A stretch of DNA of 5,935 nt from Caldifarciminota bacterium (lineage in GTDB: Bacteria; Hydrothermota; Tepidihabitantia; Tepidihabitantales; Tepidihabitantaceae). A model generated the notes under the pieces. The model made no database searches and had not been told where the DNA came from. It saw only the letters and a program-made list of their open reading frames with translations. Below are positions 1 to 5,907 of the stretch, piece by piece. Position 1 is the stretch's first letter. Each line of letters starts with the position of its first letter. The stretch is from contig DSBX01000229.1 in the NCBI GenBank assembly GCA_011049385.1, forward strand, positions 1 through 5,935. Direction: 5' to 3'. Position numbers and translations under genes: made by a program.

Positions 1-205
1 CCAGGAGCCCGACCGCCCAGGTCTCAAGCGACGGGAAAGGCCGCTCCCAGCCGAACAGCCGCCAGCTCTGGCTGAGCGCGGGCAGGCCCAGGAACAGAAC
101 GCCCAGCCCCATCGCCGGTCGCCGGAGCGCGGCCAGGAACACGCCCGCCATCACCGCCGCGACCATCGCGAGGAGCGGGGCATCCTGGAAGGCGGTCGGA
201 ATCAT
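1..205 (-). CDS. Partial membrane protein, possibly O-antigen ligase/polymerase (N-terminal 68 codons)
   Basis: The reading frame opens with ATG at 205 and stays open to the left edge, so only the first 68 residues are present. Its ATG shares four bases (ATGA, 202-205) with the stop of the pyruvyl transferase gene, the same junction style as the rest of the operon. There is no strong Shine-Dalgarno, so initiation probably depends on coupling to the upstream gene. The peptide is very hydrophobic. One membrane segment is at about residues 10-27, ending in a basic Arg-Arg-Pro turn, a second is at about 31-47, and a third may start near 60. Short helices broken by RRP- and LP-type turns at the N-terminus resemble Wzy/WaaL-type O-antigen ligase or polymerase proteins, and the operon otherwise lacks such a protein. 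The function is inferred from hydrophobicity and context only; another polytopic membrane protein is possible. Confidence 0.65.
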   Translation of the reverse strand, partial: MIPTAFQDAPLLAMVAAVMAGVFLAALRRPAMGLGVLFLGLPALSQSWRLFGWERPFPSLETWAVGLL

Positions 206-1623
206 GTCGTCGCGAGTGAGCGGCCGATTTCTGCGCGTTGTCCCCGACCTTCGCGGTCCGGCGCGGTCCGACGGCCGGTCGCGGTCGCCGCGCCCGACAG
301 CATCACCTTGAGGAACCGGGCCGCGTCGTGGGCATGCTCACACAGCGCGAGCGCCTTCGGCCGCAACCGCGCCCGAATTTCCGCCTCGCGTTCGATAAGT
401 TCGGCGGCCCGGGCCGCGAGCGTCCCGGCGCCGAGCTCGGCCGGGGCCAGCACCCAGTCATGGTGGCCGTAGACCAGTTCATTGATGCCCCAGGCCTTGC
501 GGCTGTAGGCGAGCGAAATCGTCGGCACGCCGGCGGCCAGGGCGGCAATCGTCGCGTGCGTGCGGGCGCCGATGAAGAACCGGGTCCGGCCGATGCAGTC
601 CCGGAGCCGGGCCGCACCCAGCTCCCGGGGGAGCACCGCGGTCAGGGCCCGGGCGCGTTCGTCAAGCCGGTCCCGCACCGTCCGCAACAGCACCTCGTCA
701 TCGGTCCCGGCGTGCCGGTCCGGGCTGATGACGTGCGGCACGAGCAACACGCCCGCGCTTCTGTTCGAGAGTCCTCCGGGAGGTTGAAGCGTTCTCCTCT
801 TCTTCCCCGGCGTCGAAGACGCCGGGCTTCCGGCGGCAAGTAGGCGCCGGACCATCTCGACCGCGACTTCCTGCCAGCGCCGCAGGTCGCCGCCGGTTGC
901 GGCCCGGGCCATGAGCGGGCTCAGGTTCAGGCCGATACATCCGCGCTCGAGCAGCCGGGCGCAGTCCTCGGGCAGGGTTCCTGTCTCGGGCTCAAGGGCG
1001 AAGGCCGGGTCCGGCACCAGCACGAGATTGCGCTCGACCCCGAGCCGGCGCAGATAGCCGAACGACCGGGGCTCGCGCACCACGACCAGTTCCAACCGGC
1101 GCAGGTGCTCCGCGACCCTTGCCTCGAAGCCGGGCTCGCGGTCGAACGGGCCGACCGATGCGCCCCAGACCACCGCAGGGATGCCGGCTTCGCGACAGCG
1201 CCGATCCATCAGCATCAGCCGGTCAACCACCGCGTGGCCCCAGTCAATCGCATAGCCGTCACCGCCGACCGACAGGCCGGCCCGCGCCCCGGCCAGGCAG
1301 GTATCGAACACCTTCAGGAACCCGGTTCCGGGCGGACCGCCCGACCGCCCCAGCAGGGCGTACAGGCGGCGGCGCGCCCAGGCCGGGCTGAACCGTGGCG
1401 GGCCGAACGGTAGTCGCACCGGCCGCACGTCCCCCGACAGGCCTGCCGGCGATTGGCCGGAAGGGCCGGTGCCCGCATCGCAACCGAAACTCGCCAGCGT
1501 GATGCTCACCGGGCCGAACTCCCGCTCCAGTATCCGTTTCGTCCCGAGCACAATCGCCTCACAGCCGCGGTTGCTGACCGGGCCGTTACCGTAGAGTAAG
1601 AAGGATGTCATCTCTTGTCTCAT
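202..1623 (-). CDS. Polysaccharide pyruvyl transferase family protein
   Basis: This 473-residue protein belongs to the family that transfers pyruvate from phosphoenolpyruvate to sugar hydroxyls of surface polysaccharides, acting in the cytoplasm; the target sugar cannot be read from sequence. The N-terminus has the family's glycine-rich opening, residues 11-24 (YGNGPVSNRGCEAI), in the variant where Cys replaces the usual Asp. A central GGDGY is at 120-124, WGASVGPF at 153-160, and the C-terminal nucleotide-sugar-binding-like motif GARTHATIAALAAGVP at 352-367 includes His356. The ATG at 1623 is chosen because GGAGG lies 4 nt upstream and it overlaps the preceding stop (ATGA). Members are often nearer 380-430 residues. 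The excess comes largely from a 23-residue insertion at about 266-289 that carries AGA/AGG Arg codons and a perfect hairpin in the DNA, and from a low-complexity basic tail after about 443. The insertion sits between a helix and the strand leading to VLLVPHV, probably a surface loop, so the enzyme may still fold. Confidence 0.9.
   Translation of the reverse strand: MRQEMTSFLLYGNGPVSNRGCEAIVLGTKRILEREFGPVSITLASFGCDAGTGPSGQSPAGLSGDVRPVRLPFGPPRFSPAWARRRLYALLGRSGGPPGTGFLKVFDTCLAGARAGLSVGGDGYAIDWGHAVVDRLMLMDRRCREAGIPAVVWGASVGPFDREPGFEARVAEHLRRLELVVVREPRSFGYLRRLGVERNLVLVPDPAFALEPETGTLPEDCARLLERGCIGLNLSPLMARAATGGDLRRWQEVAVEMVRRLLAAGSPASSTPGKKRRTLQPPGGLSNRSAGVLLVPHVISPDRHAGTDDEVLLRTVRDRLDERARALTAVLPRELGAARLRDCIGRTRFFIGARTHATIAALAAGVPTISLAYSRKAWGINELVYGHHDWVLAPAELGAGTLAARAAELIEREAEIRARLRPKALALCEHAHDAARFLKVMLSGAATATGRRTAPDREGRGQRAEIGRSLATT
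757..830 (-). repeat. Candidate in-frame palindromic insertion element inside the pyruvyl transferase gene
   Basis: On the coding strand GAAGC occurs at 830-826 and again at 761-757, 69 nt apart, which is exactly 23 codons. Removing one repeat unit turns the protein locally into LLAAGSAGVLLVPHV, a normal pyruvyl transferase stretch. The inserted segment holds a perfect 9-bp inverted repeat with a 3-nt loop (806-826, CCCGGCGTC / GACGCCGGG) and a shorter one (773-783, CCTCC-G-GGAGG). It encodes a Lys/Arg/Ser/Pro-rich peptide, and its Arg codons are AGG, AGA and AGA, whereas the flanking gene mostly uses CGN. The flanking 5-nt repeat resembles a target-site duplication. The reading as an inserted element is inference; a lineage-specific loop expansion is the alternative. 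Confidence 0.5.
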
Positions 1624-3017
1624 GCTTCCTCCGGTTTCAAATGCGGGCTTTGTCCCTGTGGGCCAATTCGGCTCCCGGCCTTCTTGCCTGCCTTCCCGGG
1701 GCCACGTTCCAGCCTTGCCGCCACGCGAACGACGCGGTGCAGGACGCGCACCGCCAGCGTCCGGAGCCGGAAGCGCAAGGCCTTCGCTTCTGCCCGCGCC
1801 GGTGTCCTGCGCAACGCGCAGTCAATGAAGGCTTCGACAACCTGCCTGCGCTCCCGGAGCTGAAGCCCAAGCTCGATTCGGCGCAGGCGCGCAATCCGCG
1901 CCGGCGCGACTCGCCGGCCGGGCGGGTCGGTCCGCAGTGCCAGCCGCTCGGCAAGCCCCTCCTGCTTCCAGCGCAACAGTCCGCGCTGGGCGGCCAACAC
2001 CTCGGCGTCGGCAATCGCCTCGACCTCGACCCGGCCGGCGGCCGCGAGCCGGTCGAACAACTCACGGGCCTGCCCGCTCCGCACCAACACCATCCCCTGG
2101 TCGTCCCGGCCCGGCCCGGCATCCATGAACGCGACGTCGGCAAGGTCGGCGAGGACATCATCACAGCAGTCGCAGGCCTCGGGCTGGAACCAGCGCCGGG
2201 CCCAGGCCGCGTTGCGCGCCGCGGCGCCGACCCTCCCGGGCAAGCCGTCCCGGCACCGGAACCGAAACCCGTACTCCCGGGCCGGTTGACCCGGTTCCCG
2301 GTCTCGGAACTCCGCCTCGGCCAGCTCGGCCGGGTTCCCGCCGCCGACCAGGCAGAGATACCCGGCCCAGTGCCGACTGCGGGTGCCGCCGCAGACCAGT
2401 CCGGCCAGCACGGTGATGCGTCCGGCCATTACCGGGTCGAGCGCCTGCAGGTTCCGGACCGCCCGGACCGCGCAGGGCAGACCGATGACCGCAGTTCGAC
2501 CCCGGGTCCGGCGCACCTCGGCCAGCACCCCGGAAAGCTCGACCGGGTAATAGCAGGAACGGGCCGCCCCGCGCACCTGCTCCGCTCGGTCCATCACCGC
2601 GAAGCGGAAGAGCCGGCCGTCCGGGTCCGGCCCTGCCGCCGTTCCGGTCACCGCCAGGACCCGCTCGACCGCGCCCGTCTCCAGCAGACCGGCAAGAAAC
2701 GCGCTCGCCAGCCCGCCCGAGGACCTGCTCCCGGCGAACTCCCCGGGCAACGCCCGGCCGGCCAGTGCCGTTCGGGCCAATCCCGGGCCCGCGTCGGTAG
2801 CAAGCGAGAGCGGTTCCCGGCCGGGCCGGTCCGCTCCCGGGCAGACGCTCAGGCACCGGCCGCACCCGGACCGGCAATCGCCGCCGGCCGCGACCAGTTC
2901 CCCGGCCCGGTTGAATTCCATCCGCAGACTTGCTTCCGGGCAGACCGCAACACAGACCCCGCAACCCGAGCACAGGCCGCGCGCCACGATGGTGCGGACG
3001 ACACCCGGCACGCTCAC
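1620..3017 (-). CDS. FrhB/FdhB-family iron-sulfur protein (coenzyme F420 hydrogenase/dehydrogenase beta-subunit-like)
   Basis: This 465-residue cytoplasmic protein starts with an 8-Fe ferredoxin-like module. Cys16, 19, 22 and 26 form CX2CX2CX3CP, and Cys48, 52, 55 and 59 form a second set in which the first gap is three residues rather than the usual two. FrhB/FdhB-family landmarks follow: SRSSGGLASAF near 97-107, GLPCAVRAV at 179-187 (Cys182), LVCGGT at 207-212 (Cys209), and ACDCCDDVLADLADVAFMDA at 281-300, which supplies further Cys and the family's ADxxxxDA pattern. The last 60 or so residues are Arg/Lys-rich and not conserved-looking. Characterised relatives move electrons between flavin, F420 or ferredoxin and a partner. 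Homologues in bacterial polysaccharide loci are frequently paired with pyruvyl transferase genes, as here, but their reaction is not established and F420 use should not be assumed. The start is GTG at 3017, with GGAGG 6 nt upstream and a GTGA overlap with the flippase stop. Confidence 0.88.
   Translation of the reverse strand: MSVPGVVRTIVARGLCSGCGVCVAVCPEASLRMEFNRAGELVAAGGDCRSGCGRCLSVCPGADRPGREPLSLATDAGPGLARTALAGRALPGEFAGSRSSGGLASAFLAGLLETGAVERVLAVTGTAAGPDPDGRLFRFAVMDRAEQVRGAARSCYYPVELSGVLAEVRRTRGRTAVIGLPCAVRAVRNLQALDPVMAGRITVLAGLVCGGTRSRHWAGYLCLVGGGNPAELAEAEFRDREPGQPAREYGFRFRCRDGLPGRVGAAARNAAWARRWFQPEACDCCDDVLADLADVAFMDAGPGRDDQGMVLVRSGQARELFDRLAAAGRVEVEAIADAEVLAAQRGLLRWKQEGLAERLALRTDPPGRRVAPARIARLRRIELGLQLRERRQVVEAFIDCALRRTPARAEAKALRFRLRTLAVRVLHRVVRVAARLERGPGKAGKKAGSRIGPQGQSPHLKPEEA
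1628..1632 (-). promoter_or_regulatory. Shine-Dalgarno of the pyruvyl transferase gene
   Basis: GGAGG on the coding strand ends 4 nt before the ATG at 1623. It supports that start over a second in-frame ATG four codons later. It lies inside the end of the upstream FrhB-like coding region, as expected for coupled genes. Confidence 0.7.
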
Positions 3018-4645
3018 CGCCGTCCTCCCTGCCCGCCGTGACTCGTGCTACCTGCTTGCGCCGCAGGCTTGCCCCGCACGCGGGGAAGCAGGGCGCGGTC
3101 CTCCGCCCGCAGGCCGAAGCGCCACGCCGCCACGGCATAGCCCAGGCCTAGCCCGACCGCCACCAGGCCGGTCGCAACCGATGATTGGCCCGCACCTCCG
3201 GGCAACAGTGCCAGCACTACCCGGCCGGCGGCGGCCAGCAAGGCGGCGCCGACCAGCCCCGGCACCAGCGCGACGAGATAGCTCCACCAGCGCGAGCCGT
3301 CGAACCGCGCACCGTAGAGCGTCGTGAACAAAGCATTCTTCAAGGTCAGGATGACCGCGCCGGCGAGGGCGACGCCGGCCATGCCCATTTGCCCCCAGGA
3401 AGCCAGCGCCACCGCCAGCCCGAGGTTGGCTACACCGGCGGCCAGGGTCACGATACCCGGCCAGCGCACGCGGTGATGGGAAACCTGGATGCCGAACAGC
3501 GGGATGACCGCCAGGTTCAGGCCCAGCGGCGCAACCATCAGGACCAGCAGCCCGGCGGTCCCGGCGAAGCCCGGCCCCAGCCAGGCCCGCAGGAACGGTC
3601 CGGCCAGGCCGCAGACCAGACCGACCGGCAGGGCAAGCAGGATGCCCATCAGCCGCACCGCCCGGCGGCCGAGCCGGCGCACTCCCTCCGCATCCCCGCG
3701 TGCGTAGCGATGGAGCACCGTCGGCACCAGCACTCCGGCGACCATCGTCGCAAACGTCCTCAAGAGCACCGGCACCTGCAACAGCGCCCCGTAGCGCCCG
3801 CCCGCCTCCGGCCCGAAGAACCGGTTCACCACCAGCAGATCAATGCTCAGGAGCAGTATCGCCCCGACCTGGTTGGCGAGCATCCAGCCGCCGAGGCCGA
3901 CCAGCCGGCCCAATCGGCCGCGGTCGAAACTCGCCGGCGCGAGCACCAACTCCGGGGTCAGGCGCCGCCACAGCACGACCGACCCGGTCAGCACGACCGC
4001 CGCGGCCGCAACCAGCCCGAAGCCGACCTGCCAGACGCGGGCCCCGAGCAGGGCGAACGCCGCGACGATACCGCCCGCCTGCACCGCCCGGCCGATCCCA
4101 TTGACAAGATTGCGCAGGTCGAACCGGTTGCGCACCCAGTTCGAGACGCCGAACCCGCTCCCGACCGCGGTCAGCACGAAAGCCAAGAACGCCAGCGCGA
4201 ACAGCACCCGGGCCTCCGTCTCCTGCCCGGCCGGAATCTGGAACAGCCGGGGTAGAAAGACGACGACCGCGCCGCCGAGCGGGACCGCCAGCAAAGCCAT
4301 GCCCGCGGTCGCGAGCAGGGCGGTATTGAAAGTCCGGACCGCGCTCTCGCGCCGGCCCTGTTCGAGCTCGATTGCGAGATAGCGCCCGGTAGCGCCATTC
4401 AGCGACAGCGTCAGCAGACCGAACCAGGAGGTCACCGCGGTCGCCAGCGGCACGAGCCCGTAGGCGGCCAGGCCCATCCGGCCGATCATGAACCGCACCA
4501 GCGCCATATTGACCAGCACGTTGAACCCGAAGAGCCCGAGGTTCGAACCCAGGTTGACCGCGAACTGCCGCCGCTCGCTCCTGCCCCTGGTCCGCGCCCG
4601 CGCCGCCGGCCGCAATCCGCACTCCGCGACCGCCCCGGCGCTCAC
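3014..4645 (-). CDS. Wzx-type polysaccharide flippase (MOP/MVF superfamily)
   Basis: This inner-membrane protein of 543 residues probably flips undecaprenyl-linked repeat units to the periplasmic face. After a basic, soluble N-terminus (about residues 1-27) comes a continuous series of hydrophobic helices. The first is about 30-52 (NLGSNLGLFGFNVLVNMALV), followed by segments near 60-82, 107-130, 147-168, 187-227, 251-273, 298-310, 331-352, 362-385, 397-415, 419-440, 455-482 and 489-508, which fits the 12-14 helices of the family. Basic, amphipathic loops (RFMIGRMG, WVRNRFDLRN, LGRRAVRLMG) separate helices in the usual way. The frame is open far upstream, but that part lies antisense or out of frame across the epimerase gene. 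The GTG at 4645 is chosen because GGAGG lies 7 nt upstream and its GTGA overlaps the epimerase stop. Substrate specificity is not readable. The last 25 residues are low-complexity Gly/Arg/Ser. Confidence 0.9.
   Translation of the reverse strand: MSAGAVAECGLRPAARARTRGRSERRQFAVNLGSNLGLFGFNVLVNMALVRFMIGRMGLAAYGLVPLATAVTSWFGLLTLSLNGATGRYLAIELEQGRRESAVRTFNTALLATAGMALLAVPLGGAVVVFLPRLFQIPAGQETEARVLFALAFLAFVLTAVGSGFGVSNWVRNRFDLRNLVNGIGRAVQAGGIVAAFALLGARVWQVGFGLVAAAAVVLTGSVVLWRRLTPELVLAPASFDRGRLGRLVGLGGWMLANQVGAILLLSIDLLVVNRFFGPEAGGRYGALLQVPVLLRTFATMVAGVLVPTVLHRYARGDAEGVRRLGRRAVRLMGILLALPVGLVCGLAGPFLRAWLGPGFAGTAGLLVLMVAPLGLNLAVIPLFGIQVSHHRVRWPGIVTLAAGVANLGLAVALASWGQMGMAGVALAGAVILTLKNALFTTLYGARFDGSRWWSYLVALVPGLVGAALLAAAGRVVLALLPGGAGQSSVATGLVAVGLGLGYAVAAWRFGLRAEDRALLPRVRGKPAAQAGSTSHGGQGGRR
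3024..3028 (-). promoter_or_regulatory. Shine-Dalgarno of the FrhB-like gene
   Basis: GGAGG on the coding strand lies 6 nt before the GTG at 3017. It is a strong, well-spaced site that fixes the GTG as the start. Confidence 0.7.
3067..3089 (-). other. Inverted repeat in the 3' end of the flippase gene
   Basis: CCCCGC (3072-3077) and GCGGGG (3080-3085) are perfect complements separated by 2 nt. The pairing extends through GCTT/AAGC (3067-3070 with 3086-3089) with a single bulged base at 3071. The hairpin would form in the mRNA about 50 nt before the FrhB-like start, within the codons for the non-conserved tail of the flippase. There is no U-tract, so it is not a terminator. It could tune local mRNA stability or be chance in GC-rich DNA. 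Confidence 0.35.
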
Positions 4646-5499
4646 GCCCCGGCCTCCGCCCGGCACCATGCCACCAGCTCGGCCAACGCCCCCTCGAAAG
4701 GCTCCGCCGGCACGACGCCCAGCTTCTCGCGCAGTACCTCGGTGGACGCGACCGAGTGGCGGATGCCGCCCGGCCGCTCCGGCGCGAAGACGGGTTCCAG
4801 CACCCGGCCCGTCAGCCGCCCGGCCAACGCGACCAGTTCCCGCAGGGTCGTGGGCTTGCCGGTCCCGACGTTGCTGACAAGATGCCGCCCGGCCAGCGCC
4901 GCGGTGCCGGCCGCGACATTGGCCCGCACCACCAGCGCCACCGGCGTGAAGTCGCGCGTCTGCCCGCCGTCGCCGTGCAGTACCGGCCGTCGCCCCGCCA
5001 GGAGGGCGCGGACGAACCCGGGCACGACCGCGGCGTAGTCGCCGTTGGCTATCTGGCGCGGTCCGAAGACGTTGAAGTAACGCAGGACGACCGTCTCGAG
5101 CGCGTCGCGCTCCGCCGCGCGCCGGCACCGGAACTCGTCCGACAGCTTGTCGGCGGCGTAGCGGGACAGGGGATTCGGGGCCCGGCGCTCGTCGCAGGGC
5201 AGGCGGTCCGGGTTGCCGTAGACCGCGCAGGAAGACGCGAACACGAACCGCCGCACCCCGGCCCGGACCGCGGCCCCGAGCATGGCGGAAAGACCGGGGG
5301 CGTGATGCAGGACGACATCAACCCCGGCGCAGGCCCGGCCCGCGACCGCCGCGTCCCGGGCGTCGCCGGGCACGAACTCGCAGGCGGGATTGCCGGTCGG
5401 CCGCAAGTCGAGCACGCGGACCGCCTCGCCGCGCAGGAGGAGCCCGGCGACGACGTGCGAACCGATGAAGCCCGCGCCGCCGGTCACCAGCCAGCGCAT
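4642..5499 (-). CDS. NAD-dependent sugar-nucleotide epimerase/dehydratase (extended SDR, GalE-like)
   Basis: This 285-residue cytoplasmic enzyme is of the UDP-glucose 4-epimerase-like extended short-chain dehydrogenase group and probably makes a sugar-nucleotide donor for the polysaccharide. The NAD-binding GGAGFIG is at residues 7-13. The catalytic Ser90 (in SSCAVYG) and Tyr114-x3-Lys118 are present, as are YFNVFGPRQ at 141-149, HGDGGQTRDF at 175-184 and the late GTGKPTTLREL at 212-222. Two oddities stand out. After DVVLHHA (61-67) the chain goes straight to PGLSAMLGAAVRAG, missing about 20 residues that in relatives include the SVPxS loop and the NVxGT strand/helix start. Also, the usual VDDV after RDF is VALV (187-190). 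Relatives are typically 305-330 residues. The ATG at 5499 gives the classic MRWLVTGGAGFIGSH opening with GGAGAG 9 nt upstream; a GTG at 5523 would add eight residues. It is the first gene of the operon. The exact substrate is unknown. Confidence 0.88.
   Translation of the reverse strand: MRWLVTGGAGFIGSHVVAGLLLRGEAVRVLDLRPTGNPACEFVPGDARDAAVAGRACAGVDVVLHHAPGLSAMLGAAVRAGVRRFVFASSCAVYGNPDRLPCDERRAPNPLSRYAADKLSDEFRCRRAAERDALETVVLRYFNVFGPRQIANGDYAAVVPGFVRALLAGRRPVLHGDGGQTRDFTPVALVVRANVAAGTAALAGRHLVSNVGTGKPTTLRELVALAGRLTGRVLEPVFAPERPGGIRHSVASTEVLREKLGVVPAEPFEGALAELVAWCRAEAGA
4653..4657 (-). promoter_or_regulatory. Shine-Dalgarno deciding the flippase GTG start
   Basis: GGAGG on the coding strand, 7 nt before GTG 4645, lies inside the last codons of the epimerase gene. 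It supports the 543-residue flippase rather than the much longer open frame that overlaps the epimerase. Confidence 0.7.
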
Positions 5500-5763
5500 C
5501 AGGCCCGGCTCTCCGCCGGACACCCACCCGGACCCGGACCATTCCCCCGTTCTCGGACGATGCTTCTCTCCTTCCGCGGCCCACCGGCCGCCTGCTTCCT
5601 TACTCCCGTTCGCCGGGGCCGCGCGGCGCTCTTGCGCCCATCAAACGATGCGGTTGCGGGAAAACGATGCCGGCCGAAGCCCGGACAGGAATCGCTGCGC
5701 CGCAGGTAATGCGGCGTAACGAAACGGACAACCAGTTTTCCCTCCAACCGGTACAGCCCTGAC
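5500..5763 (-). other. Untranslated leader of the polysaccharide operon with small hairpins and repeated heptamers
   Basis: About 260 nt separate the predicted transcription start (near 5763) from the epimerase ATG, and I see no credible gene in it. It contains three perfect small inverted repeats: 5698-5716 (6-bp stem, 7-nt loop), 5625-5638 (5-bp stem, AAGA loop on the transcript) and 5576-5591 (6-bp stem, 4-nt loop). The heptamer GCATCGT (transcript sense) occurs three times, at 5557-5563, 5645-5651 and 5664-5670; the last two extend to GCATCGTTT. No hairpin is followed by a U-tract, and I recognise no known riboswitch class. The short open frames here are arginine- and glycine-rich and look non-coding. 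Confidence 0.45.
5509..5514 (-). promoter_or_regulatory. Ribosome binding site favouring the ATG start of the epimerase
   Basis: GGAGAG on the coding strand lies 9 nt before ATG 5499. The alternative in-frame GTG at 5523 has no comparable site at good spacing. Confidence 0.5.
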
Positions 5764-5769
5764 CCGAAC

Positions 5770-5798
5770 ATTATACCCGAGAACCGGCAAAGCGTCAA
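5770..5798 (-). promoter_or_regulatory. Sigma-70-type promoter for the operon
   Basis: On the minus strand TTGACG (5793-5798) and a perfect TATAAT (5770-5775) are separated by exactly 17 bp. Transcription would start at about 5763-5764 and run into the epimerase and the genes after it. The local base composition is richer in A+T than the genes. It is the only near-consensus promoter I found upstream of the operon, and no internal gap between genes leaves room for another outside coding sequence. Confidence 0.8.
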
Positions 5799-5824
5799 AC
5801 CCGCGCCGACGGCCCCTGTGGATG

Positions 5825-5868
5825 CAACGCGATAATGTCATAGCTAACTACAACGCGAAAATGTCATA
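5825..5868 (+). repeat. Two 18-bp direct repeats
   Basis: caacgcgataatgtcata (5825-5842) and caacgcgaaaatgtcata (5851-5868) match at 17 of 18 positions and are separated by 8 bp, a period of 26 bp. They begin about 27 bp upstream of the minus-strand -35 box. Closely spaced subterminal repeats containing a TGTCA core suggest transposase-binding sites at an insertion-sequence end. Paired operator sites for a regulator of the divergent promoter are the alternative. Confidence 0.75.
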
Positions 5869-5907
5869 CCTGCCTGCTTGGACAGCGTTACCGGGTAGAC
5901 TGGCTAC

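Noticed and set aside
806..826. Intrinsic terminator from the 9-bp hairpin
   Set aside because: It lies inside the pyruvyl transferase coding sequence and is not followed by a U-tract on either strand.
1605..3041. Long plus-strand open frame (478 codons) opposite the FrhB-like gene
   Set aside because: Its Pro/Gln/Arg-rich product matches no family and is the antisense shadow of a clear iron-sulfur protein gene in GC-rich DNA.
3185..4255. Plus-strand open frame (356 codons) opposite the flippase
   Set aside because: The product is rich in Gln, Arg, His and Pro with no domain, which is the usual reverse image of a hydrophobic membrane protein gene.
4646..5128. N-terminal extension of the flippase frame to an upstream start at 5128
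   Set aside because: It overlaps the epimerase gene in another frame, is Arg/Gly/Ala low-complexity, and has no membrane or family features. The GTG at 4645 has a strong ribosome site and the operon-typical overlap.
4756..5709. Plus-strand 317-codon frame opposite the epimerase and leader
   Set aside because: No recognisable family. It spans both coding and leader DNA without a change in character, as expected of a GC-driven shadow frame.
5499..5798. Minus-strand 99-codon frame ending at the epimerase ATG
   Set aside because: Its start lies in the -35 box of the promoter, so the predicted transcript would not contain it. The product is low-complexity and basic.
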